This document shows positions 18,655-30,345 of a stretch of 64,000 nt of DNA, one piece after another. Every line of letters starts with the position of its first letter. Positions within the stretch are counted from its first letter, which is position 1. The notes beneath the pieces are model-generated. The model was not told the DNA's origin, made no database searches, and saw nothing but the letters and a program-made list of their open reading frames with translations. Source of the DNA: Prostheceraeus crozeri (lineage: Eukaryota; Platyhelminthes; Polycladida; Euryleptidae). A program made the translations under genes and the position numbers. The stretch is from positions 186,001-250,000 of the forward strand of contig CAJQUW010012709.1 in the NCBI GenBank assembly GCA_907163375.1. Reading direction: 5' to 3'.

Positions 18655-19440
18655 TAGATTGTTTAATCGTGTCACTTTCCTAGAAGTGCAAACTGATTCA
18701 CATCAATGGCACATGCAGAAACTTACTAAGTGGGCAAAAAGAAATTTTGATGCCTTTCAAAGAAAAGAAAAATAGTCGTGCGTCGCTTGCGGATTGCTGT
18801 GAATTCCTTCAAAACGCTCCGATCGCCACGATTCCTTCAGATTCGAAGAATTCAGATCATTGCGCAAAAGTTTTCTCAATAATGTTGGACCCTCCGATCA
18901 TTGTTAAAAAAAGTTAGCGAAAAAACGTTCACAACCTTCTCTGCAGAGTTTGACATCAGCCGTATCTCTTTGCTAAAGACATTCTGGTTAAAGACATTCT
19001 ATTCTTCTACCCGCGTACATGCGCGCTGCACTAAGAGTCAGAAATCACTTGATCTGATGCTGTTAAAACATGGGGAAGCGTTTATAGTTTGCGCGTCGTC
19101 TACGGTTGTCTGCGCTGCCGCTTGAACCACGGATGAACCGCTAAGCATGTTCTGTCATCCCTGAGCATGAAATTGAGGTCCTATCACATGGTTTAGCCTC
19201 TGATACATGCAGACACATGAGACGCAAAGTCTATATAACAGGACTGCCAACTATGCTAACTTATATAACAGATATTGCAGTAATATCCCGCATAGCCACG
19301 GATGTTTAGGGTCATGTGTAATTGCGCGTACTTTACGCGTGAATTACGCGTAATTGAGCGTGGCATGTCACCTAGTGTTTCTAGTCAAGCAGAAGAACAG
19401 ACGACCTGTCTAATTCTGTGGTTGCACCTCTCTGACATTA
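18655..19440. repeat. Dispersed repeat, copy 1
   Basis: Closely related in order and orientation to 29833-30345. Shared blocks include CTAGAAGTGCAAACTGATTC, CGTCGCTTGCGGATTG and TAGTCAAGCAGAAGAA-like sequence. Differences include insertions and CG-to-TG changes typical of methylation decay. No coding frame or family is recognised. Confidence 0.65.
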
Positions 19441-20321
19441 CAAATGGACTGCTAGCCGAAAAATGACCAGTAAAACGTGCAGAAAGGCAGGCCCATCTAT
19501 TTGCCATTGCAGGTAAATCTTGAAGTTTCAAAGCTTTTCAAAGTTTCTTGAATCAAACAGCATTTCGTAAGCTCATGAGTTTTTATATCACATTTTAATG
19601 ACTATTTGTGTGATGAGAATGTTGAGAATTAGAATATTTCAAGTTTTTAACGTATAAGAATGGCGAAAATTAATTGAATAGTCACAAAACATGACTTATT
19701 CTATATTCACATGATTCAAATTATTTTTTCAGTTATTCAATTACTTCGTACATGCATGAATGTTGACGATAACAAAGAAGAAATTTCTCAATTCGCTTTG
19801 ATATGTTTTGCTTCAAAATGTCGACGTTGTCGATGATCGAAAGCAGGACTAGTCGGTTATGGAGTCTTTCACAGAGTTTATCTGAAGCGAAACAAATGCT
19901 CTCGATGACTGCATAAAATCCAATACGTGCCAATATTACAGAACACTGGGAAGGCTGACTAGACCGGTAGAGACCGATAACTGTTTCAAGGATAAGTTAA
20001 TTCATCTCAGTACATCTCTGAAGAACGACAAGTTTTGATTATGGTGATAATCACATGCTTAATCAAAATCTGATTAAAATGTCTGTAAAATTAAGATATC
20101 TAGCACGCATAAAAAAGTTGAATCGATCGCACAATGTGATACGTCACCTAATTTTCGGCCTCTAATTAAAACTATTGGCTTACTGTAACTCACCTGCTGA
20201 TCTTACCTACACAGTAAGTTATTTTACCTCGTATGTTGTCGACTTCATCTTCATACTACTGTATTGATTTTACTTAATTTTTGCATAATTTCCTACCGCA
20301 CGTTAACCTAACTTTAGTGGC

Positions 20322-20356
20322 TCTGATGATGATTGTTGGTAACAATCGAAAGACGT
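20322..20356 (+). ncRNA. Hammerhead-ribozyme-like motif upstream of the Penelope ORF
   Basis: CTGATGA is followed by a 7-pair stem (GATTGTT...AACAATC), then GAAA and the self-complementary GACGTC. Penelope-like elements are known to carry hammerhead ribozymes in their terminal repeats. There is one extra base between CTGATGA and the stem, and stem I is weak, so it may be inactive. Confidence 0.4.
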
Positions 20357-20405
20357 CTCAGAAAAATACAAGTGTTTTCTATTTTGTTAATGTACTTACC
20401 TAACC

Positions 20406-20987
20406 ATGAGTCTATACTCACTAGTCATTTGTTGTATACTGTGGTTTGTAAAAAGTAGTAATCTTGCTGATCTATACTTTAGAATAAGTAATCACTTTAA
20501 TGTATCTGTGAATGATCTCCGAAAACTGGAAAAATGCATTCTCAAAGTCAAAAAATTACAATTGGATATCACCTATTTCAATGATTGTGATATTCTTCAC
20601 TTGTGTCCTAAATTTCTTCTCACTAAACCTAAACTTAAACCAATTAGTGATGATGTTGATGAATTCAACAAATTAGCCATCACATCGCATATAAAATTCT
20701 TAAATAAAAAATTGAAACACAATAAATTTAAACTCCAAAAGCTTACCAGTCACATTTCGAGTCAATTATCGTGGTTTCGTATTCTCACGTTAAAATTGGC
20801 TATTTACAAACATGTCAATAACTCTCTCCTACAAGTAAAAGAATCTCATCGTAGTAAATTAAGTAAACTTTGGCTTGAACAAAGGACTGCAACCCCGGAT
20901 TGCATCATTAACCTTAGTAGCCATTCACTCTCTCTGTTTGAACGTGAAGCATTACGGTATGGTTTAAAAAAATCCTATTGCTCCTAG
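20406..20987 (+). CDS. Penelope-like element, N-terminal frame
   Basis: 193 codons from MSLYSLVICC. It contains LCPKFLLTKPK and ends in LSLFEREALRYGLKKS, which resembles the region just before the RT in other Penelope-like proteins (LSxxExxLLxxGLKF, from memory). It is rich in lysine and leucine. It leads into the next frame carrying the DKG motif. Confidence 0.7.
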   Translation: MSLYSLVICCILWFVKSSNLADLYFRISNHFNVSVNDLRKLEKCILKVKKLQLDITYFNDCDILHLCPKFLLTKPKLKPISDDVDEFNKLAITSHIKFLNKKLKHNKFKLQKLTSHISSQLSWFRILTLKLAIYKHVNNSLLQVKESHRSKLSKLWLEQRTATPDCIINLSSHSLSLFEREALRYGLKKSYCS

Positions 20988-21006
20988 ACACCTTGATTTA
21001 GATAAA

Positions 21007-21312
21007 ATGAAATATGAACTAGAAAAATCAATTTGTGGCGTACCACGCAATGATCCTAACTGGACCAAAGAAATAAAATTAGATATAATACACTCACTGA
21101 AGGAATTCGAAGATAACTGCAATGACACTTTGAAAAGTAAACGTAACCGTATGTTACACATGACTTTAAATAGACTATCTAAGATTCGTAACTTAAAGAT
21201 TTGTTCTTTTGATAAAGGTCAAGGTATCGTGCTTGTAGATACTGATGACTATAATCATAAACTTAATGGGATATTGAGTGATTCTTCTAAATTTAAAATA
21301 ACTCCTGTACCT
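21007..21312 (+). CDS. Penelope-like element, region with the DKG motif
   Basis: Reads MKYELEKSICGVPRNDPN through CSFDKGQGIVLVDTDDYN to KITPVP. DKG followed by a hydrophobic strand is the conserved Penelope block ahead of the RT fingers. The frame meets the TIR insertion at 21313. The segment after the insertion (22656 onward) is in the same register once one copy of the 4-base duplication is discounted. Confidence 0.75.
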
Positions 21313-22655
21313 GGGTAAATCCAATTTATTCCACAACATTTCTGTCTTTTCAACTTTGGGTCTCAGATTTCCGTGAAAATTTGCATATATACTCATTTTT
21401 TTACGCTGAACACGAAAATCTTAGCGGCGACCACACCAAATAAAAACTTTCCATAGAAATCTAGCACTTTTAAAAAGTCATTTTTTCTACATCTCGGTCA
21501 GAGGACAAATTGATGTCGGTCAGATAGATGTCGAATAGGAAACTCTTCGGCTTCTGCATTTGGGTTGCTGATGAAACTGGGAACTTAGGATGAATGCTTG
21601 CATGCGGAAAGCGAAGTGACCAAAATGTAACGTATTACATATAATGTCCGTTGACCGTGACCTACCTTGTCCTCTGACCGAGATTTTTAAGGTCTCGGTC
21701 AGAGGACAAATTGATGTCGAACAGGAAACTCTTCGGTTTCAGCATTTGGGTTCATGAGACTGCGGGAACTTAGGACGAATACTTGAACGCGTAAAACGAA
21801 GTGATCTAAATGTAATTGCATACATTATCATGTCCTTTGACCGAGACCCTTGTACTCTGACCGAGGTCTTCAATTTCAACGTTGTCCTCTGACCGAGATT
21901 TTTTAGGGTCTCGGTCAGAGGACATTTTCGTGGTTTTTGGAGATTTTGAGAGGGTTAATTGATATAAATAAAAAATTTCTTTTGCATAGATGTTAAGAGC
22001 ATGGATCCCTCCTATGTTGTGAAATTTCATCGATTCCTGACAAAATTTCTGGTTTCAGCATCCATATGAAATTTTTGGGAATATTCAAATTCTCTGGTCG
22101 AAAAAACGGATAAAAATATTTTTAAATCAATATTGCTCACTTGTAACGGCATCAAACTGAATTTTCTTTACGGATTTATAAACTAGCACACTAGAGGATT
22201 CGTTTGGTGCAAAACGTTTAATGGAAGAATCAATATTCTTCGAGAAAAGGTACCTCGGTCAGAGGACATTTTCTTCATTGGACAATGGAAACCCAGTGAA
22301 AATTCAATGATTAATATTGATTATAACATTTAAAATTAGACTATCTTAAAGAGCTGATCTTCTTCTTTCAGATGATATAAATATTAGTGGGTGTATTTTA
22401 AAGTATCTAATCGAAAATCCGTGTTGAAGTGAGAGTACTGCAACTTTGGACATGCCTTTTTGGTCTTTTTTCGGCAAAAAACGGCAACTAGTAAAGAAGG
22501 TCTTGGCTTTGTGACTTTTTAAAAACCATGCCATAATAGATGAGATCTTTACGGTTCGATTAAAAAAAAAACTATTGAAATCGGTTCAGAAATATGGATT
22601 TTACAAATCAAAGACACATTTTCGTCAAATGTTGTGGAATAAATTGGATTTACCC
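21313..22655. mobile_element. Non-autonomous TIR element (1343 bp) inserted in the Penelope copy
   Basis: Terminal inverted repeats of about 29 bases begin GGGTAAATCCAATTTATTCC. The element is flanked by ACCT on both sides (21309-21312 and 22656-22659), a 4-base target duplication. There is no transposase. The left half holds two related units of roughly 200 bases and six exact copies of the 15-mer CTCGGTCAGAGGACA in both orientations. The superfamily is undecided: 4-base duplications occur in Sola, Academ and Chapaev, among others. Confidence 0.85.
21493..22268. repeat. Six copies of a 15-mer inside the TIR element
   Basis: CTCGGTCAGAGGACA occurs on the plus strand at 21493, 21694, 21910 and 22254, and on the minus strand at 21668-21682 and 21883-21897. 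Two degenerate copies lie near 21834 and 21852. The opposed pairs 21668/21694 and 21883/21910 can form tight hairpins. They may be transposase-binding sites. Confidence 0.85.
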
Positions 22656-24207
22656 ACCTAATGATATTAAAAAACATCCTGTTTGTATCGAGGAAAATAA
22701 ATTATCTCGCTATCTCAATAAATATGTAAAAAATAAAGTTGATGACAGCGTTTATAAGGACATACTACCTTCTGGTAGTAACATAGCACGTATCTATGGT
22801 ACCGTAAAAGTACATAAGAACAACTACCCTGTTCGACCGATAGTTAGTACTATTGGTGCTGCTAATTATAAATTAGCTAAATATTTAGACAATTTAATTA
22901 AACCATATATCAATGATGACCTTATGTTGAAATCAACTAATGATTTCATTAGTGTATTAGATGATGTTAAACATAAAATAAACCGCCATAGCACCCTTGT
23001 GAGCTTTGACGTCGAAAACTTATTTACCAACGTACCCGTAACTGAAGCAATCAACATTGCAACTAAATTAGTGTACTCACCTAGTAATGCCAATAAACCG
23101 AAGTACGAAGAAAAAGTATTTAAAGACTTATTAAAATTTGCCACGTCTGGTTGCTTTCTTATGAATGATACTGTATACCAACAGGTGGATGGTGTAAGTA
23201 TGGGTAGCCCGTTGGGTCCAACCCTCGCTAACGTCTTCTTAGCTAATCTAGAACATAAATGGCAGGACTTACCTTTCTCTCCTGTTGTGTATCGTCGTTA
23301 TGTGGATGATATCATAGCTGTATTTAACAATGAACAACACATAGATGTATTCCACAATTTTCTAAACATTCAACACAGTAACTTGCACTTTACATCAGAA
23401 GTGGGCAATAAAGAATTACCGTTTCTGGATGTCCTTCTGAAAATTGATGAGGACAATATACTTACTGAGATTTATCGTAAACCTACCTTTACAGGTCTTT
23501 TATTGAATTTCAATGCTTTATGTCCTCGCAATTGGAAAAACACACTAGTATTAGGCATGCTTCATCGTGCTTACAATGTATCCACCAATTGGAATCTATT
23601 CCATAATGAATGTAGTAAAATTACCAATATCTTAAGTAGAAATGGCTATCCATTGCAATTAATTCAATCAACAATCAACAAATTTATAGGTCGTAAATTA
23701 AACAATTCTTCACGCGTTACAATTGATAATGACTTCAATAAAATAATCAAAATCCCCTTCGTGGGTTATGCATCACAGAAATTTAGTAATAAGTTAGTAA
23801 AAATATTTCGTAAACTTAACTTGGAATGCAAGGTTGTTATGACCTCGTTCAAAACTGGAAGATATTTCTCCCTTAAAAGTAAGTTAGGTCCAGACATGCA
23901 ATCGCGTCTTGTCTATTGCTTTCAATGTCAGGTTGATCCTGATTGCCAATATATTGGCAAAACCAAAAGACGTCTGCATCAACGTAAACTTGAACACTTA
24001 AGTGGCAATAGTGCCATTGCAAAACACATAGAACAATGTAACCATTGTTTTCGTAACTATAATGATTGCTTTAAAATCATTTACCGTGGAAACTCGGACT
24101 TTGAGATTAGCATTGTTGAATCTATAAAAATTTTTAGTAGCAATCCATTGCTTAACCGAACATTAGGTTATAATGGTAGCTCTTATTTCTTAAAGATATT
24201 TAACTAA
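22656..24207 (+). CDS. Penelope-like reverse transcriptase with GIY-YIG endonuclease
   Basis: The open frame begins at 22594, but its first 21 codons belong to the inserted element. In that 537-residue frame the RT fingers include ARIYGTVKVHK and RPIVST (about 65-86). Motif A is SFDVENLF (D139), motif B is DGVSMGSPLGPT (199-210), motif C is YVDD (236-239), and ELPFLDVLL follows at about 274-282. The C-terminus has LVYCFQC, QYIGKTKRRL and EHLSG (about 439-471) with SAIAKH, the GIY-YIG nuclease that nicks target DNA. All RT catalytic aspartates and the GIY-YIG arginine and glutamate are present. Confidence 0.92.
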
Positions 24208-24260
24208 CAATACCTATTGTTTAATTGTTTATACGTAGTATTTAAATAACCTTTTCTTCG

Positions 24261-25359
24261 TTGCAGATTGTAACCACGTGACTTATAGAACACATTGAAA
24301 AAGTATTGCTTACTATCTAGAACATGCTGAAATTGGAGAAATGAAATAAAATAATTTCAATTCAAATTCAAGAAAATGTACAACATAGAAAAGAAATCTA
24401 AATGAACTTCGCAACTTTTTTTTTCATGTCTTTTGATAAATCACATTAGCTGGCAGATCCATCAACTTGTGAAGAACCGATAAAATTTTAAACATTGAAG
24501 GAAATCAGGTGGATAATTGTCATTTCCAAGAGAAAAATTCATCAGTTTACAATACATCACACAGATTTGTAAGATAGGCCTATCTACACTATACAAGAAG
24601 GAGAACCAGGTAGGGTAATATATGGTGGAACAGAACATGTCACTATCGAATAAAAGCAAAAAACGTCTGTATTTTTTGCTGCTTTATTAAATACTCTACA
24701 TTTAAAGCCAATCGCATTTTAGAAAATGCTATCATGCTAGGAAAACTGATGAGATTTAAAAATTTGAGTTCAATGAGTTTCATCAATGTGATATAAAAGG
24801 GGCATATATGAAGTGTCCACGTGTGTGTTTAGAAAAATAAAAAGTGAGATTAATTGTGTATGCCTTGATATGGTGTGAATGCTCGAAAGCAGGAATGCGG
24901 AGTATTTTAACAGGACTCCAACTGCGGTAGTTAGCGCCATTATCACTAATTCATCAATCTAAATGTCAGAGATTGTGTTGGCTTGCACAATGAAGTGAGC
25001 GAAGTGTGATAATCCGTGGTTATCAGTGACAAGGGCCAACATACCACGTACATGCACAAAGACAGGTACGAATGAATGAAATGATTTTCGGATCAAAATT
25101 AGCCCTTCGTGTATTCAAGCGAGAAACTATGAAATCACTAGTATTCATGCGCTTCTACAACTGCAGCAACATCCACTACAAGCGATGTGATTTTATGGCC
25201 GGAGGATGCGACAACCCGTCGTAAAACGAAATAGTAAAGATAAAAAATTGACATTAAATTTGGCAAAGTAATGACGGACTTAGTAATGGTCTAAATGATG
25301 ATGATTTGGATCGTGATCGCATTTATTGGCGATTACCGAATAACAAAAAAAATAAACTG
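24261..25359. other. Non-coding stretch
   Basis: No gene or clear repeat seen; only frames of 65 codons or fewer. Confidence 0.4.
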
Positions 25360-25640
25360 TCAAAAATGTTCACTCGATTAATCGCATTTTGCCTGACACT
25401 TGCAAACTATCTGTCGTTTTTGATACTTTCAAAACAAGCAAATTGTCTCCGAACAAAGATAAAGTGTCTATGAGTCTCGCCTCTAGTCTTGTGTACAAAT
25501 TCAAATGTTGGCAATCTGACAATTGCTATATTGGCGAGACTCATAGACACATTATCACCAGAATTCGTGAGCACTTAGAAGGTAGATCTAAAGATACTGA
25601 GATTAACTGCTGAAAGTCTGGTCATGAAACAAATCAATAG
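25360..25640 (+). mobile_element. Penelope-like remnant (GIY-YIG end), second family
   Basis: A frame of 74 codons reads SSLVYKFKC, NCYIGETHRHI and TRIREHLEG, a GIY-YIG core preceded by a typical RT-to-nuclease linker (LPDTCKLSVVFDT region). Its sequence differs clearly from the copy at 20.3-24.3 kb. It is a truncated fossil with no RT part adjacent. Confidence 0.7.
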
Positions 25641-28600
25641 TTCAGCTTTGATGAACGAACAAGAGTCTTCAGTTCCAATTTTATTGTTTTAGTATTGTGA
25701 CATTGATATCCGCAGTTTTAGACGTAATTGTAGTTGCAAATCAGTTCCTATTGCTTTGTTTTTTTAGCATGTATTCAATTTCTGTGGTTTCAGACGCAAT
25801 TGCCATTAGACGCAATTCTTTTAGCTTGACAAGTTCTCAATTGATGTATTTAATGGTTTTATCTGTAACTTTGCCATGATTTTATGTCCAATACTGACAT
25901 GAAATCGGTCGACCAAAACTTGTTGTTTTTGTTTTAAAAAGACAAGAAAGAGATAATTAAATGCAGCAATCCTAGCATAGCAACGGAATCCAACAAGCTA
26001 TGCTTGATAACTGCATTTTCTTGAACTCAATTTGTAAAGACTTTCCCTTTGCGTGCGTGCTAGTGGAGTTGTAATCAATCATATGCACGTAAGAGTTGAG
26101 TTCAGGTTACAGCAAATGTAAAAATATGCCGACGCATATTTAATGAAGATAAAATAGTGATAAGGAAAAAATGAAGATAATACTAAATCGTCCAATGTAT
26201 ACTTCGGTTATGAATTCTCATACGATGATGAAAGTCATCCCAGTAGCCATTTATAATAGAATATAATGCTTACTAATTTAAATTATTAGTTAAAGTAGTC
26301 CTAATGAGGACTGATGGCGTTCTCCAATCAGCAAGTGTACAAAGGCAATGCTACTGTAACCATTGGATTAATCAGTTCCTAAAAGAACTCAATGTAGCTT
26401 TCTCGTGGCAACGAATTAAAATTGATCAGCTTTGGCCCAATATCTGGTAAAAATGGAAATCTTAAGACTTGTACTAATGCCATAGATTCCAAACACTGCC
26501 GTATACACGTTCAAAACAGACGTCTAATATACTGTATAGCGACTACAGATGCTGATAGTGGAAATAGAATAAGACAATGGTCACCATAGGTTAAGGAAAT
26601 TAAAAATGGATATTATAAAACAACAGGAAACCGATGAATAAAAATTGGAAAAGTGGAGGTAAAATATGGAAATACAACGATGCTACTACACCGATTACAA
26701 GTGAACTATATCTGACACTACACAAAGTGGATAATGGTAAGAGTGGATAAGTGGAAAGTGGATAATGGAGGCAAACAATAGAACTACAATGACACTCGAC
26801 TACACCGAAAGCAATGAAACTATACACACTATACCTAAGACTACACATGGAAAATACTATTTCTTCACTTGAATTTGTCGCCAGTTTCTTCATCCGTCTA
26901 TAGTACTTCATGTAATTCCACATTTCTTCATTTGAATTACAATACATCGACCACTACTTCAGCTACCGATTAAGGGATATAAAACATAATACTGCAGTTC
27001 GTCAGTCATCAGGTCGTCTAGTTGTGTTTCGACCCCTAACCTGAACACTCAAACCCAGACGAGCGGGGTACCACACATAGTGGCTGACAAAATACTGAAT
27101 AGGTAATGATATGTCTTGAAAGATATGTCACAAAGATAAATCAGACATCATTCAATTGTTGCGTTTCCCACATGTAAACTGATCCTGTTCATCAATCTTT
27201 GCATTTTCGATTCCCACAAGTAAACAGATCCTGTTCATCCTCGAATCCCATAACGATGTAATCGCTGTGTGATAAATATGTAATCCGCCTTTACACAAAC
27301 TTCGCCTCATACATCAAGACTTAACAATGGGTCATACATGTCTTTATGTGTAAGTAGGCTGCTCAAGGGTCCGGTTGGTATGGGTGCCGAAAAATGCTCT
27401 GCACGCAAAACTGCGACTCAACTTCCCTGCTCGGAATTACTCAAATGCTTGTTTAAGGTTTTTTATTTAAATTTTCAATGGTGAAGAATGTAGAAGGAGC
27501 TCCTGAAACATAATTTTATCATAACTTTTTAATAATGAATCGCAAACATCTAAAAAACGACCGGACAGTTAACGAAACATCTTTTTGGCCTATTATGTTA
27601 ACAGTTTGAGTCCACACTCAGCTACTCAAGCTGTCATTTTTAGATTAATTCTTTCTGAACGCAGATTTGACAACGCCTTATGTTGCAACACTGCATTGAC
27701 ATAGCTTATTCACCAATTCATGCACATGTAAGATATTGAGTTGTTCAATTTCTAAATCGTAGAAATCAATGAACAATATCACGTAATTTATCCTCTCGCT
27801 GAAAAGGATGTAGAAAACTAATCAAATGAAAATAAAGTCTTCTTTCCAGCATCAATCAAAGGTTTTGGGTTTTTCAATTACTATTTCAATTCACCAAATT
27901 GACGTCAAAATTAAAATTTATAAATTATGATCAATTTACAACCAATTAATAAGGATAATATTATTGATATCATTATTATACTATTAGTAATAATAAGAAA
28001 CTAATGACACTACTGACTTTGTCATATCCGAGAATGATTGGCATCAGAAATCATGGCATTTTGTAAAATATAAATAGTACATATTTTAAGTGTTGAATAT
28101 AGTGTAAAACTTAAATTCGATTTTTCTATAAGCACAAATTTGTTGGATGCACCCCTTTGGCAACCTAGGGAGAATTTGAGTCTAGGTTATACTTTTAGGC
28201 CCCGCACCTCTACGAACTTAAGTAATGTACTGTGCTAAACATATTTGTCAGATAAAGGATTGATTCGTGTTTATCCACAGTTCACTTAGGGGAATTGAGC
28301 CAAATGTACAGCATATTTCTATTTAGTTTTATGAGATACTAATGCGAATTTAAGCATTACTGTGGAAAATTAAAGCATTGAGTTCTGAATTCATAATATG
28401 TGACAATAGGTTGAATCTCAAGCCGACTAGGAAGTCACTGCGAATTTAGCTGGAATCATAACTTAGATAAGACTATGCTAGCAATTCCATAATTTCTACA
28501 CGAGCATTTGAGAAACTCGTAGAAACGTCGTCGCGAGAATGTGTGAACCTAGAAAAAATGAATACTTGAAGACTTTCCGAGTAATGCTCGAAATACAGGC

Positions 28601-29832
28601 GTGTCGGGGACTGCCAGACATCATTGCCTTTCAGGGCCACTTTCCTACGTTGTGTCGGAAGGCAACAAGAGCGCCGCCTTCTCTTATTATTTTCGAGCAC
28701 ATGCCAGGAGTGCTCTCCTTAGTAGTAAGTGGTGTAATTAACCCCAGTGAAGCTGATGGAAGCCTAAAAAAGTAAAAAATTCCGTTTGACGGACAGCGCT
28801 TAGCTTAGTTTAGTGAGCGCATTTTACGAAAAAACCCAAATTCACTATTTGCTGTAAACCCTCTTGTTCCGCAAAGACTCGAAATCTCTACCAAAGAATA
28901 GTTAAAGAAACGCATCATCCACTGACGCACATAAATTGCATTAACACGGACCTCACGCAGTGCTTGCAATTATAACAATAAAAATCTGTAAAATATCAAA
29001 TTTAAAGGGAAAAGTGAACAAAAACTCACCGAACGCGGAGTTTGGAGGGTGCAATATGTATCAGACGGATCAGTCACGCTGGATCTTAAATCTGCACAAA
29101 GCCGATCAACACCATGGTCAAATGAACATAGCAGAGCAACAGTAGTCGATTAACACCCCTCTATCATTGCTGCAGAGACTGTGTGATGCCAATCGATGAT
29201 TTAATAACGCCAAGCAGAATGCTCAGTATTGACGTGTGTCATCAGAACACGACGAAATTGCGTCATTTTATAAAAAGTGAGAACAACGCGGTGGATATTT
29301 ACATCACCTTCAACTTCCGTTGAAATCACTGCAAATTATCAAATGATTTAAATACAGAGAAAATCATGCAATTAATCTTGCAATTAAATAATTGCAAAGA
29401 AATTAAAATATTCAGTTTCTACAGAGCTGATCATGAAAAGCGGGCCATTTAAATTACGCTGAAATTCAATCGATTCTCATTCCATTCCAATGGTGCAGCA
29501 CATGAACGTGCCACACATCATTCTAGAGCTTTTATTCTCAGCTTTGAAATAAGCTGTGATAGACATGTGTCCGTTATTATATTTGCTGAGCATTGCTCAA
29601 AATACAAAAACTTCTCAATTTACAAATTGCAACTTTCAATAAGAAAACATGTGAGTATGATAATGAAAGAGGCACGAGGAGAACGAGCATTCTCTCAGCT
29701 GTCTTTTGATATACTGATCACCAAAATAGGTGAACTAGGAAAAAATTAGTGATATCGTGAAGTTATCTCAAAATCATGACTGTTTCTCCAATGGCTCAGA
29801 TTGCTCTGCAAGCTCATGAAGACCACAGAATT
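25641..29832. other. Long stretch without recognised genes
   Basis: The largest frame, 115 codons at 26600-26947 (-), covers a repetitive GTGGATAA-like tract and has no domain. An AT-rich tract with TATTATT repeats lies at 27950-28010. No RNA gene or transposon family was identified. Confidence 0.4.
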
Positions 29833-30345
29833 AGATTGTTCAAGTGTGTCACTCTCCTAGAAGTGCAAACTGATTCAAAACGATAGCACACACAGGAACT
29901 TATTAAGTGGGCAAAACGAAATTTTCAATACCTTGCAGAGATAGGAAAATAAGCGTGTGTCGCTTGCGGATTGATGTGAATTCCTTCAAAATGCTCTAAT
30001 CGCCATGATTCCTTCAGATTTGAAGAATTCAGATCATTGTGCAAGTGTTTTCTCAATAATGGTTAAAAATTATTATTAAAAAAGTTAGCAGGCACACAAA
30101 AAAGCGTTCACGAACTTCTCTGTAGAGCTTGACATCAGCCATATCTCTTTGCTGTGTGATCCGGTTGATAACAGTCACTGAAACTTCGCACAATTTGGCG
30201 TGTTTAATGTTGAACTGGCTTCTTATTGTTCGATTTCTCTGGTATTATGTCAACAAATAGTGTCATTTCATTAGCGTTACATGTTCCAATGTTTCCTTTC
30301 TAGTCAAACAGAAGAAGAGATGACGTATCTAATTCTGTGATGAAG
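29833..30345. repeat. Dispersed repeat, copy 2
   Basis: Partner of 18655-19440 in the same orientation and shorter overall. CG dinucleotides of copy 1 often appear as TG or CA here, so this copy looks older. Confidence 0.65.

Larger units (their letters stand above)
20300..24260 (+). mobile_element. Penelope-like retroelement, almost whole, split by a TIR element
   Basis: It has a 5' region with a hammerhead-like motif (20322-20356), an N-terminal frame, a reverse transcriptase and a C-terminal GIY-YIG endonuclease, the order known for endonuclease-bearing Penelope-like elements. A 1343-base element with 4-base target duplications sits inside (21313-22655). Besides that insertion I count about one break in the reading frame. 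The outer limits are estimates because no terminal repeats were found. Codon-level integrity suggests a young copy. Confidence 0.85.

Noticed and set aside
21493-22268. Regularly repeated 15-mer considered as a CRISPR-like array
   Set aside because: Copies alternate in orientation, spacing is irregular, the host is a eukaryote and the array lies within TIR ends.
26600-26947. 115-codon minus-strand frame
   Set aside because: It lies over repetitive GTGGATAA-like sequence, and its cysteine/serine/leucine-rich product has no domain.
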